Shown here in pieces: positions 54,341 to 64,000 of a DNA stretch of 64,000 bases (position 1 is its first letter; each line of letters begins with the position of its first letter). The stretch comes from Azorinus chamasolen (lineage: Eukaryota; Mollusca; Bivalvia; Cardiida; Solecurtidae), in the NCBI GenBank assembly GCA_963576725.1, contig OY755238.1, positions 23,433,845-23,497,844 on the forward strand, read 5' to 3'. The notes below the pieces were generated by a model that saw only the letters and a program-made list of their open reading frames with translations, made no database searches and was not told the origin of the DNA. Made by a program: the position numbers and the translations under genes.

Positions 54341-54552
54341 TTAACTCATTCTCTCTTACTGACGCCTTATTGCACCTATGTAAACGCTATTTTGTGAAAC
54401 CATTGTGATAAAAAGAGCAAATGCTCTATTTAACACAATGATTTCGATATTATACAATTCTGAAAATGTCATTTTCTGTAGTTAATGCTCCTTTTCGGTA
54501 GATTTATTGAAAGAGGTTGGGTCTAAAATAGTCTATGAGGAGAATGAGTTAA
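54341..54552 (-). mobile_element. TTAA MITE family C, nested in a B2 element
   Basis: Flanks ATGAATGATCGC-TTAA and TTAA-GACAAGTTCTTC rejoin to the B2 end seen at 2755-2775 (GCCGCTTAAGACAGGTTCC). TTAA is duplicated. The palindrome is partly deleted. Confidence 0.85.
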
Positions 54553-54664
54553 GACAAGTTCTTCTGTATTTAGGTAATGAATAATGACATGTGGAAATAT
54601 AGATTTGTTCACTTGTGAATATGTCATATGAATACAGGAAGTACTTGCCATGGCGGAAACAGCA

Positions 54665-54850
54665 GAGTCAGGGTCCATGCTTATAAAGCTTTTAGTTGAG
54701 TCTGAGTTTCGTTCTCAGGCTTTTGATTGGTCAGATTTGAGTTCTCAAGCTTTTGATTGGTCAGATTTGAGCCAAAGGCTCAAATCTGACCAATCAAAAG
54801 CTTGAGAACGATCTCAGACTCAACTAAAAGCTTTATAAGCATGGACCCAG
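54665..54850. repeat. Long near-perfect palindrome in the host intron
   Basis: GGGTCCATGCTTATAAAGCT at 54670 mirrors AGCTTTATAAGCATGGACCC ending 54849. The inner arms are CAAATCTGACCAATCAAAAG. One arm carries a duplicated TTGATTGGTCAGATTTGAG, so the left arm is longer. Related palindromes are at 8385-8490 and 21236-21362. Confidence 0.85.
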
Positions 54851-55310
54851 ATCTATATTGTTCTATAAGTAAAACAACAGACCCTGGTCTAGGTCTACTC
54901 AGCTCGCAAATACGTCCAATGGTGTATCACATGCTCTCACTCTCTACAGTCTGATATCATTCCATTTGACTATGATTTGTCTGATTGGCATGATTGTTCG
55001 CCTCTTTTGAAATGTATTGGTTCCAGGCTTGAAAACCATATATGTATGATTGAGATTATTCTTAATCCGTGAACTCTAATGATTCCACACATAGTCACAA
55101 GCAAACATTGTAGATCAGGGTCTACCCTGGTTGTTGTATCACAATCAACTGCAAAGGCTTACGCCAGAATGTATATTTTGCAAGATTCCCTCAAATGATA
55201 TGGATGATTTCATCTTTTTCAATTTAAATGAATTTACAGTTTAAATATCAGAGTTTATGTCTTAAATCCCTAAATAAAGTGAATAATACAGTGTTGATGT
55301 CCTCTTTCAG

Positions 55311-56063
55311 AACAGATGCACGCCCCTTATATGTCCACCGGGAACTATTCCTGATCATGGCATATGTCAACCAGCAATGAAACAAGTGACAGGGTACGTT
55401 GTATTGCTTCGGCTCGAATTGAAGATCGATTCAAACGTTCATCTACAACCAGGTGATTACAGAGTACTTCTAACAGAATTAGGGCACTTCACAAAAACGA
55501 TTACAAGGAAAAGAGGCATGGAGTGCGGCGTTTGTGAAAGGCGTATTTTAAAATTGCAAGACAAAAAGATTGTTTGGGAACAGCAAATACACTCTGGAGA
55601 GAAATGCGATCACGTTGTACTACTTGAAAATATGTTTCTCGCTTTTAAAGCTTTCCCAATCGTTGTCTTTTCGGAAAACTTGAACTGTAACGTAACAGTG
55701 TCTTACAGTATCACTGACGGTGATTATTCTTCAGTTAAAACATTAGGGAGAAAATCAAATGCTAAAATATGCAATGTAAACATTGTATATGCCCCTACAG
55801 TAGTCCACTGTCCAAGTCTGATTTTTAACAAAACAAACGTGTCGGGGAAATGCGATGACTCTTGTTTTAATACCAAAATCATTCCGTTTTCTTTTCACCT
55901 CGGTAACGGGACATATATAATATGCAGCGACCGTTACAGGAAGGTATTTAGTAGTAAACATCAGACGTTGATAAATGGTTTCGATAAATCTGTAATGAGC
56001 ATTCCGTTAGGGTTTTATTCTCTAATTCATTTGATGCATATCCAAATGTATATGTGGAACTAA
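55311..56063 (+). CDS. Host gene, coding exon 2 (continuation after the Polinton-bearing intron)
   Basis: A polypyrimidine acceptor (cctctttcag) ends at 55310. The frame from 55311 is open upstream of any ATG and starts NRCTPLICPPGTIPDHGICQ, a CxxxxCPPGTxxxxGxC pattern typical of Cys-rich ectodomain modules. Exon 1 ends in phase 0 and this exon begins in phase 0, so the two join in frame to about 577 residues. Later parts have CGVC, several N-glycosylation sequons (NVT, NKTN, NGT) and alternating Cys, consistent with an extracellular domain. The annotated frame ends with a TAA at 56061-56063, but the last residues look shifted: the -1 frame from about 56021 reads protein-like (NSFDAYPNVYVELNR, then CYNFYNCPC) to a TAG at 56126-56128. 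A one-base indel near the T-rich stretch at 56010-56023 is likely, either a real frameshift or an assembly error. Confidence 0.7.
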   Translation, partial: NRCTPLICPPGTIPDHGICQPAMKQVTGYVVLLRLELKIDSNVHLQPGDYRVLLTELGHFTKTITRKRGMECGVCERRILKLQDKKIVWEQQIHSGEKCDHVVLLENMFLAFKAFPIVVFSENLNCNVTVSYSITDGDYSSVKTLGRKSNAKICNVNIVYAPTVVHCPSLIFNKTNVSGKCDDSCFNTKIIPFSFHLGNGTYIICSDRYRKVFSSKHQTLINGFDKSVMSIPLGFYSLIHLMHIQMYMWN

Positions 56064-56143
56064 ACCGTTTGGGAACTGTCAATGTTTGTTACAATTTCTA
56101 TAATTGCCCATGTTTCGTTATATTTTAGTTTCAAATCCATATC

Positions 56144-56588
56144 GTAACCCTTACAATGATGCAAACGAGTCACTATATCTCTTTGCAAACAACGTAGACC
56201 CAGATGATAGGTCTCCTAGAGGAACCCTCTCATCAGGGACTGCACTGTTTGTCTTGTTGCACATTTCTTTAGGAAAATATTCCCCGTAAGCTTAACCCTT
56301 TCGGTGCCAAATTTCTAATTTTCGTCTGCAATCCAAGTTTGTTAAATCATTTAGTAAAATAAGGAAATGAGATAAATAAATGCAAATTTCAAAGGAATAA
56401 AGCACAAATATAGAACTAGAGATTGGGACAAATAGTGAAGTCCCTGATCAGACGCCGCCTTGAAAAGGCGGCGTCTGATCTGGGACTGCACTATTTGTCG
56501 TGGTGCATTTACTCGACTGTGGCGGTGAAAGGGTTAACCTGTTTGAATATTGGAATAGTCCATTTGAAAGTCGGCATTGTAAGGGTTA
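56144..56588 (+). mobile_element. TTAA MITE family D interrupted by family F
   Basis: GTAACCCTTACAATGATGCA start, hairpin GATGATAGGTCTCCTAGAGG / AACCCTCTCATCAGGG. It is interrupted at 56292 and resumes CCTGTTTGAATATTGGAATA to GGCATTGTAAGGGTTAA. Confidence 0.8.
56292..56536 (-). mobile_element. TTAA MITE family F, nested, best-preserved hairpin
   Basis: TTAA at 56292-56295 and 56533-56536, TTAACCCTTTCGGTGCCAAA start. The hairpin GATCAGACGCCGCCTT / AAGGCGGCGTCTGATC is perfect. Confidence 0.88.
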
Positions 56589-56649
56589 ACAATCCTACAT
56601 TGACATCATAGTAACATCGAGAGCCGACTGTAAAACTGTTGTAACTGCT

Positions 56650-56832
56650 GTCTATCCCTTTCCCTTATGTAAGCGCATGTTGACGCATCTGCAAACAAGG
56701 TAGACCCAGATCAGACGGCTCCTATAGGAGCCGTCTGATCAGGGTCTGCTCTGTTTGCTTATGGTGTAATATAGATCTGATTCTATAGCTTCTGCCTGAG
56801 CAAAAATGTCCTCTAGTGGAGAATAATTTAAA
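56650..56832 (+). mobile_element. TTAA MITE, family A, 3' end lost
   Basis: CTATCCCTTTCCCTTATGTA start. The perfect hairpin is GATCAGACGGCTCCTATAGG AGCCGTCTGATC, and it breaks off after GCAAAAATGTCC. Confidence 0.75.
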
Positions 56833-56839
56833 TACTTTT

Positions 56840-56985
56840 AGACAGGTGGCTGCTTAATGCAAGGTGAAAGTCATGCAGAAAGCTTCTAGAGGAGCTTTCT
56901 GCATGACTTTCCCTCTGCATTAAGCTGCCACCTGTCTCCATTACCGATATTTAAACTAAATTAAACGTCTGGTTACTGTATCTAA
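56840..56985 (+). mobile_element. TA-type MITE, family B, best-preserved hairpin
   Basis: GACAGGTGGCTGCTTAATGC mirrors GCATTAAGCTGCCACCTGTC around GCTTCTAGAGGAGC; right end truncated. Confidence 0.8.
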
Positions 56986-57356
56986 CGAAAATGAATTATA
57001 CTCAGATCCGTTGTTAGCTTCCTCTTTTTGTCCAGACTGTTTGTAATAGTTTGAAATGCTGATGTAGACAAATACTCGTTAAGACATACATTTGCGTTTT
57101 GTTACCGCTCAATGTATTATGAGGATGGTCTTGTTACAAGTTAGAAAACCGACCTAGACTAAAACGTTAGTACAACTTTTCTATTTCCTGTCTAATTTAT
57201 CCCTACGTATAGCAAGACTTTGTTACAGAGCAAAATGTTTATATAACTTTAATACGTAGACGGTCGTGTGATTCAATTTGACAGTTAGACGAAAGTACAA
57301 GATATCGACTAAACGTTTGGTAAAGCTGCTCATATCCTGTCTAACTCATTGCGTAA

Positions 57357-57562
57357 AGTAAAACCCCTCTAAAACGGGAGTTCAGTTCAGTATAAATATC
57401 GGTCTTTGAGACTGGCGGCAGCTTAATGCAGGGTTAAAGTCATGCAGAAAGCTCTTCCAGGAGCTTTCTGCATGACTTTTACCCATCATTTAAGCAGCCA
57501 CCTGCCAAAAAGTATCTGAATTATTTCCTACTAGAATTTGGGCTTAGAGGGAGTCTACTGTA
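57357..57562 (+). mobile_element. TA-type MITE, family B, full length
   Basis: AGTAAAACCCCTCTAAAACG to TTAGAGGGAGTCTACTGTA; hairpin CATGCAGAAAGCTCTTCCAG GAGCTTTCTGCATG. Confidence 0.85.
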
Positions 57563-58835
57563 TATCGAGTTTTTGTCACAGAACAAGACTATGTAAATTG
57601 TCGTGTAATACAAATCGAGACTAACTAGTTAGAAGGAAGCATTGTCATCGCTGGTGCGTATCAAGTAAATGCCTATATGATTGTGACTAGGATTTAAATT
57701 ATTACATACTGAATATCTATTATATCGTAAAGATTTAATTATTTTTAATATTTTATCCAGTGAATAATCATTTAAGAAATAATGGGCTCATGAACGATAT
57801 ACGCCGATTCTTTTCATCTTGGGTGCTTTAAAAGTACGTTTCAGGAATGATGACTTGGTCGCCGCTGGGTACTATACAAAGTAAAGTATAGTGTAATGCT
57901 TATTATGCGATTGTTTACATAGTGCAGTGTACATGTTTATGCTGCAGAATGGGGGAGAGGGTCTTTCTTACAGACTGATCATTATACTTTCTTTAAATTC
58001 CAATTTAGATATGCTGTATTTCGATTCTACTTTCCAAGGGGTGACCATGGAATCACTACTATATCCTCAGTCTATATCCTCAGCTCTGTGTTCCGAACCA
58101 ACACACTGCATTGTGGCTCAAAAATGTTATAAAGTCTTAACACTTTACAAGGAGCTGTCTGATCAGGGTCTGTTCATGTTGATTAAGGTTAAAACTTAGA
58201 TAAGTGTTTTCAAGTTCTGCTATTGTCAAAATGCATTACGTTCACTCGCCATTATAAAAATATATCAATAATATTCATAATAGTTTCATTATTCTTACAC
58301 AATATTTATGAGGCAAACTGTCTGATCTGGGTCTACTCTGTTTGCAACGGCATATAAGTCTCTAGCAGGAGCAATGTTAAAACATTTCAAATGACCGTAT
58401 ATTCAATTGATGTAAATTATCGTCAAACCCAAATTCTAATACTGATAATGCATTTGGTAACCAGATTTTGTCAGCTGGTAACGAGATAATGACAATTACG
58501 TGTTAACCATATAAGTGCGGGAACCGAGGATATAAGTGTAGGAGCCGAGGATATAAGTGCGGGAACCGAGGATATCCGTATGGACCTCTCTAATTAGGGA
58601 CTGCACTGTTTGTTGTAAAATCATTTTCTTTAGTGACCACGTTTGATATAGTATTTTCAATTTTAATTAATAATCAGAAAGAGGGCAAAATTTAATTATT
58701 TTGTAGATCAAAGGTTAAACAATCGGTCTTTTTCGTATGCGACAGTGTTCAATGAATAAACATAAATTTGGAACAAAAACTTGACACAGTTACACCCTTG
58801 GGTTCTTATATTATCGAACACTCGCTCTCGCTCTA
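57563..58835. other. Non-coding stretch with decayed MITE pieces
   Basis: A-family pieces at about 58140-58200 and 58315-58350 (TCTGATCAGGGTCTGTTCAT; GTCTGATCTGGGTCTACTCT). Three direct repeats of GAACCGAGGATATAAGTGCG lie at about 58520-58575. Confidence 0.5.
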
Positions 58836-59000
58836 GGAGCCTTCTGATCAGTGTCTGCTCAGTTTGCTAATGGAATTTCATAGAAATATTTCTTTACTTT
58901 CTAAAATGGCCACAATGTTCCATCATCCACATTTTATTAAAACCATTTTATCCATGAATATTCAGTAGGTATTGAAATTTAGAATACATATAGAACATTG
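58836..59000 (+). mobile_element. TTAA MITE family A, right half
   Basis: GGAGCCTTCTGATCAGTGTC through TCCATGAATATTCAGTAGGT; left half missing. Confidence 0.65.
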
Positions 59001-59101
59001 AACAGCACACTAGATTTTACACACAAACTAGACAGGAGAATTAAGTCTGTATCATGTTAAATTAAAACGCATAGATAAGACATCCTCTGCTGCTACCACT
59101 T

Positions 59102-59329
59102 TTAACCCATTCCCACATATTGACGCCTTTTTATGCCTCTGTAAAAGTCACTTTCTGAAACCTTTGTGATAAATAGAGCATTTTCCTCAAAGGAACAAAT
59201 GCTCTATTTACCACAATGGTTTCAACGCTACACAAATCTAAAGAATTCCTTTCTTCTAGTTAATGATCCTTTTCTGTAGATGTATTCCAAGAGGTAGGAT
59301 CTAAAATAGCCAATGAGGTAATGGATTAA
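59102..59329 (-). mobile_element. TTAA MITE, family C
   Basis: TTAACCCATTCCCACATATT to AATGAGGTAATGGATTAA; palindrome TTTCCTCAAAGGAACAAATG slightly decayed. Confidence 0.85.
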
Positions 59330-59610
59330 GCACTGCCTGTTCGAGACGACCCCAAAGATTTGCCACCATATAGTGTTTGCTTGGGAAATGATTATTTTGT
59401 AAGTCCCTTTATCAATGATTCTGTTTATAAATGATCACTGACTGATCAGCGTTCTTTAGAATGTGTACAAACGCAAATGACTTTCTAGATTTTATTTGTC
59501 ACATTATGAGATAAACCTGAAAAGGGCTTTAAGCCCTTCGCATACCATCCAAGGGACTGACAGAATAGTAGAATACGGTCAATGTAATATTCAATCATTT
59601 CGCTATCACT

Positions 59611-59860
59611 TTAACCCTTCGCTTGCTATTCACGTCAATATACCTAACTGTAAATAGTGAAGACCCAGATGAGACAGCTCCTGCAGGAGCTGTCTCATCA
59701 GGGTCTGCACTATTTACAAATTGATTGTGCAACCAGTGCACTCCACAGCAGTGATTGCACAGCGCAATACTTGTACACAGTGAGGATATGTGTAATTGTA
59801 CAACAGGGCATGGGTAAAGAAGAAGAAATGTATTTTAAAATTCAGCAAGCGAAGTGTTAA
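59611..59860 (+). mobile_element. TTAA MITE, family E, full length with perfect hairpin
   Basis: TTAACCCTTCGCTTGCTATT to CAAGCGAAGTGTTAA; GATGAGACAGCTCCTGCAGG AGCTGTCTCATC. This is the best full reference for the 81-bp array. Confidence 0.9.
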
Positions 59861-60057
59861 CTCTTCCGATGCCAAAACTTGTCTTCTGCATTATTTGTTG
59901 TCTGCTACAGTGTTCCTTAGTTATATTTTCTCTCATTTTCTTTCAATTTAAATTACCACAGTAACAATTCTTGATCCTGATGATGAGACATTTGCTCCAT
60001 GTTTCATCTAGTTCTAAACTATTTGCATATGTCATCAGATGGGCAGCGAAAGGGTAA
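59857..60057 (+). mobile_element. TTAA MITE, family H, sharing a TTAA with the previous element
   Basis: TTAACTCTTCCGATGCCAAA to GGGCAGCGAAAGGGTAA. It begins at the TTAA that ends the family E copy. Confidence 0.65.
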
Positions 60058-61276
60058 GCACTTTAAACCAAGCATGATAAATTTTTACCTGTAAGCTCAA
60101 GCAGGGAGTGAAGCCGTAATGTCTGACAATGCAATCAAATTTCTTGAGATGCCATCCACACACTTTGTTAAAGTCATAGTAACGGATTTTACCGAACCAG
60201 ATTAAATCATCAGTATTTTCAGTCCAAAGGGTGTCATCTATGGACGTGGTCTTTTCCCAAACATTACACTGCCAAAACAAACACAAAGTAAGATAACATA
60301 AAAAATAACAAACCCTATTCCTTTGACCAACAAGACAGATATTAAAACAAAACGTTGAAATCAGTACAGGGGTGTAGTAGTGCGTCTTGGTAAAACAAAA
60401 AGTTGAAAAACAATACAATGTGACGATACATCTTTGACTTGTGAAACAATCCATTTAAATCAATACACTACAGTAATATGACTGGTACATCTACGACTGG
60501 TAAAACATGTTGATTTCAACAATATTTTATTCAATAAAGAAACGGATTAGACAACAGGCATATCCTATGTAATTGAAAAAGTAGTAAAGTCAAGCAGGAA
60601 AAGTCACACACAAAACGCCACCATCACCAAAACACCTACAGAAAGCATAGCAATTTATACTAATACACACACATAAGTCCTCTCCAGTGGTACAAGGTAA
60701 TTACATGTCGTACATGCAAGAAATATATAAATATATACAGCGATTAACATGTAAATAATTACATCGTTCATACATATGCAAGGGTGTTATTAAATAATAA
60801 TTAATCAGATTACCTGGGTCCGATTGCACAATCACTAATTAGATAAGTCCATTTCCGCCAACGTTATTTGGAACAAATTTCAATTATGAATCGATAATTC
60901 TAATTAACTTAGCACAGCAATGTTGACAGTAATATAATAATATGACAATGTGAAAATGCGTATTTCATTGGTAAAAAACGTAAAACGCAACATATGGTTG
61001 GTGCATCTTTCTCTGGTAAAATGAAATCAATACAACAATATGATAATGCATCTTTAACTGGTAAAGCAAAATGTCAAAAACGAATATAACGGTATTGCCT
61101 TTTGTAAGTGTATATTACCTGTTTGTCTGGTTACAATTCGTGTGTTTGTCATCAGTAATTATCTACAATAAGTGGTACAACGAAACCTTATTGTGCCCTG
61201 CAATTCTCAATTGGGTACAGGTGTAAAACACTAATACTCTGTCGAAACCATTTGTATTCTCCCTGACCATGCTATG
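60058..61276. other. Non-coding stretch with weak local repeats
   Basis: Variants of CATCTTTGACTGGTAAAACA recur at about 60380, 60425, 60485, 61005 and 61050, suggesting a decayed roughly 45-65-bp repeat. The 139-codon minus frame 60035-60454 lacks any domain. Confidence 0.4.
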
Positions 61277-61398
61277 TTAACCCTTTCGCTGCCAAACTCT
61301 GTTGTCTGCTAACTCTGTCGTCTTACTCGGCGTCTCATCTGGATCCAAGCTGTTTTCATTGGTAATCACAGATGCGACATTGGAAGCGAAAGGGTTAA
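61277..61398 (+). mobile_element. TTAA MITE, family H, short (122 bp)
   Basis: TTAACCCTTTCGCTGCCAAA to TTGGAAGCGAAAGGGTTAA. Confidence 0.8.
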
Positions 61399-62369
61399 GC
61401 GACTTCACATGGGTCTATAGTTCCAATGCTAATACTAGAAGTTGCAGACATGCGCAATGATTGTGGCAAGTGAACATGTGTAGCGAAACTATTGTCCAAA
61501 AATGTAAACAAACAAAAACAAAACTATTCTTAATCTTTTTAACAACGAAAATAACATGTAATACATTACCGTACATTACAGAATAGTACTTGTGAACGAT
61601 CTTAAATTGTGTCGAGATCAAAATAATGTTGAAATTACGCATAATTTTGATTAATCTCTTAATTCTAATCAAAACTTAAAATACCAATTTTCAGTTTATC
61701 GTTTGTCGCCATCTTGGAATTACAGTGACCAAGCCCTGTGGCCTGGCTCGACTATAGTTCAGATGAAAGGTCATATGACGTAATTTTAGTCGCGACTATC
61801 GCCGTTCATATGAAACTGTGGTAACTATTGTTCGAACTATAGACCCAAAATGAAGTCGCTCGTTGAGTGATAGAAGTACAGGCGCTGTATTCAAATAAAT
61901 TGGTTTTGTTCCGAGCATATTCCTTGCACATATTCTTTACTTATCCCGCTACCCGATATAGAGCCTTCCCATGGTTTTCCATACAGAATATAACTAGAAC
62001 AAGCAGCTCGTATAGGAGCCGTGTAAATGGTCTGTTCTGTTTGTTTTTGACATAGTATACATGTAGATATGATTCTATAGTTCTGTCATGGCAAACTACT
62101 CTCTTGTTCAGTGTGTCATCTAGCTTATTGATACGACATTATTCCTAGGTAAATGTTCTCGGGGAAAGGGGTAACAAAGCAAGATTCTACAAAACTATGC
62201 CATGAACGTCATGAAAATACAAATAAAATACCAATTGGACTATTTAAGCGATTCGATTCGATCATGCTTTTGAGAAATTACTGATCGATTCATTTCTGAT
62301 CGAATCTCCAACAGCTTGGATCCTAATGAAATGCTCGACATCCCATCTGAACACCGGCTGTTTTAAAAT
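61399..62369. other. Non-coding stretch with partial family A copy
   Basis: About 61985-62175 has AGCTCGTATAGGAGCCGTGT, ATGATTCTATAGTTCTGTCA and GGGGAAAGGGGTAA. Nothing else recognised. Confidence 0.45.
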
Positions 62370-62485
62370 GCAAGTCAGATCGAGATAAGAGGAAGACTTT
62401 GATTCTGCATTAAGCAGTCACCTGCCTAAAATATCCCAATTATTCTCACCTTAAACAACGGTTTAGAAGGGGTGGATTCTGTTAC
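62370..62485 (+). mobile_element. TA-type MITE family B, 3' part
   Basis: TGCATTAAGCAGTCACCTGC, then GGTTTAGAAGGGGTGGATTC; hairpin lost. Confidence 0.5.
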
Positions 62486-62619
62486 AAAATTGTCTCATGT
62501 ATAGGTGATAATAATTACTGTAGAAGAATATTTAATTTATTTCATATAGGCTATAAACGAGATTTTGCACGCTTCATTTCATGGCATATTGATAGGTTCT
62601 CATTTATCCCTATAACTAA

Positions 62620-62830
62620 GTTTTGATATTTATGGAGTAAAGTGTTAAAAGTACATATATGAGTAATGCAGGAAACAACACATACTGAACAAACAGCCGC
62701 CCGAACAGCAACACAAGAAAGCACAGCAAATGTACAGAGCTACCGAAAACATAAAAGAGACACACAACGACAAAACAAACAAACAATAGGGGAATATGTA
62801 AGTACCGCCTCGGAACGGTCAGTGACAAAA
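62620..62830 (-). mobile_element. 3' end fragment of the retroelement, reverse orientation
   Basis: On minus, TGACCGTTCCGAGGCGGTAC, then a T/G-rich tract and ATACTTTAC-like end, parallel to 15097-15360. Confidence 0.55.
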
Positions 62831-63571
62831 GTCACTGTTAAGTAAGGCAAAGGAATAGTTTAGATAATAAAAAGAAACCAGTAAAAGTTCTAAATACTCA
62901 AGGAGTGCAATGCACATAACTTCAAAGGACCATACAAATTGTTTCGAGCTAACAGATGTTCGAATCATCGGATTTCTTATCTGAACAATTTCTCATTTTC
63001 AAAGCTGAATTCAGATCTAAATCATATTTCTGTAGGAGCTTTCATGCATTAAGTTGTCACGTGTGTTTCTAGATATGCATAGTGATACATTTTAGATTGT
63101 AAATTTTCGAAGGACGCAACTTTTACTTCGAGTTATACGAGTTCGAGATATTGAAGTTCAACTGAATAGTCTTCGTAAAATTGCCCGTTTTTAATTGTTA
63201 CACGGTGGATATAGTAATAAAACTTTAATCTACTGTGGACCGATGAGTTATTACCTTTGCAACCCGTTTGGACCCAGATGGGACCCTGACCTCGAATTGT
63301 CATCGGGATCAACTCTGTTACACGCTGACTGCATTTTGATAGACATACTGATTATAGCTTGAGTTTGGAAAATGCTAATTTGTATAAAAATAATTTACTC
63401 AGCACGCTAAAGGGTAAGTGCCGCTTTTACGCTATCTTCTCTCAGTTAAAAATCATATCGACGTAAGAAGTCTAGACAAAAGAAACTACAGAACTTCCGA
63501 CCAAGAACGTGTTACCGCTGGCATTCATTAGCACATACTTGTACATACGGTGGAAATTGTCTTTATCCATT
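62831..63571. other. Non-coding stretch, nothing recognised
   Basis: A fragment of family B (TGTAGGAGCTTTCATGCATT) lies at about 63030. No gene seen. Confidence 0.4.
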
Positions 63572-63790
63572 CTCGCATAGGCTATTTTAAGATCCAACCT
63601 CTTTCATTAAATCTACCAAAAAGGATCATTTACTAGGGAAAAGGAAACTTTCAGAATTGTGTAGTTTTGAAACTATTGTGATATATGGAGCATTTTCTCC
63701 TATGGAGCAAATGCTCTATTTATCACAATGGTTTCACAAAATGACTTTAACAGAAGCGTCAAAAGGCGTCAGTATGAGGGAATGGGTTAA
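63572..63790 (+). mobile_element. TTAA MITE, family C
   Basis: TTTATCCATTCTCGCATAGG to AGTATGAGGGAATGGGTTAA; palindrome TTTTCTCCTATGGAGCAAAT. Confidence 0.8.
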
Positions 63791-63950
63791 GCGGTCATTC
63801 ATTATATTGAACATAGGAATCTGAAAAAACAGATGGCAGCTTAATGCAGGACAAAAGTAATTCAGTATGCTCCTAAATGCGTTTCGTCATTACTTATCAC
63901 CTGCATTAAGCTACCAAATGCCTGACATAATTAGACCTCTTTTTGACGAA
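63791..63950 (+). mobile_element. TA-type MITE subfamily B2, partial
   Basis: GCGGTCATTCATTATATTGA, GGCAGCTTAATGCAGGACAA / TCACCTGCATTAAGCTACCA. The adjacent family C element probably inserted at its GCTTAAGCGG-like end. Confidence 0.6.
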
Positions 63951-63952
63951 AC

Positions 63953-64000
63953 CCCTTCGCTTGCTGAATTTTACCCAAGCCCTGTTGTATAATTATATAT
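63953..64000 (-). mobile_element. TTAA MITE, family E, cut by the window end
   Basis: CCCCTTCGCTTGCTGAATTT, CAAGCCCTGTTGTATAATTA; corresponds to the right arm of family E. Confidence 0.75.

Noticed and set aside
56104..56611. Small frames with SLIRRRLEKAASDLGLHYLS and similar, also at 29.4 and 30.4 kb
   Set aside because: Translations of family D and F MITE hairpins.
59657..59860. Small protein beginning MKTQMRQLLQELSHQG, also seen at 1949-2152 and 16.3 kb
   Set aside because: It is the translated family E MITE, recurring wherever that MITE occurs.

Overview
This window is animal nuclear DNA, most likely from a marine bivalve mollusc. That assignment is inference. It rests on the repeat landscape (tRNA-derived SINEs, Penelope-like reverse transcriptase remnants, very many TTAA-flanked palindromic MITEs) and on a host gene with spliced exons and a somatomedin-B-like Cys pattern typical of lophotrochozoan surface proteins. 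Most open frames in the window are chance frames inside MITEs or tandem repeats. Three tandem arrays have periods divisible by three (81, 51 and 42 bp) and so look open on one or both strands.

Layout. 1-13.4 kb is non-coding: MITEs, minisatellites and microsatellites. 13.6-15.4 kb holds a 5'-truncated Penelope-like reverse transcriptase with its 3' tail. 15.7-32.1 kb is again repeat-rich, with a 42-bp satellite (17.1-18.1 kb), a decayed GIY-YIG endonuclease fragment (19.55-20.15 kb), a single copy of a 282-bp repeat (about 22.3-22.56 kb), an 81-bp array made from one arm of a MITE (22.6-23.36 kb) and many palindromic MITEs. 32.35-56.1 kb is one host gene of at least two coding exons. Its intron carries an 18.3-kb Polinton/Maverick at 33361-51691. 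56.1-64 kb is intergenic or intronic repeat DNA.

The Polinton is delimited by 141-bp terminal inverted repeats (95% identical by my count, starting AGTAG) and a perfect 5-bp target duplication, CCCCT. It sits 22 bp downstream of the exon-1 splice donor. Left to right it carries a Cys-rich zinc-ribbon-like protein, an ETG/YPR repeat protein, protein-primed DNA polymerase B (+), integrase (-), a minus-strand block of small membrane or coiled-coil proteins ending in the packaging ATPase and the major capsid protein, a 3 x 282-bp tandem repeat, a coiled-coil membrane protein (+), a large capsid-like virion protein (-), and a plus-strand block of jelly-roll-like, fibre-like, membrane and possible TBP-like proteins. 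It has the full replication, integration and packaging set of a virus-like transposon, except that I found no maturation protease. Nearly every gene has stops or frameshifts, and the polymerase has lost catalytic motif C, so this copy is dead. SINEs and a 36-bp insert have landed in its genes.

The most interesting signals are these: the Polinton just behind a splice donor of a gene whose two exons still join in frame; a shared long palindrome with one conserved mismatch found in several otherwise different TTAA MITE families; the 81-bp array made of one MITE arm; the 282-bp repeat with a poly(A)-signal hairpin that is both tripled in the Polinton and dispersed outside; and a possible TBP-like protein in the Polinton. 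Coordinates of repeats are from reading by eye and may be off by some bases.
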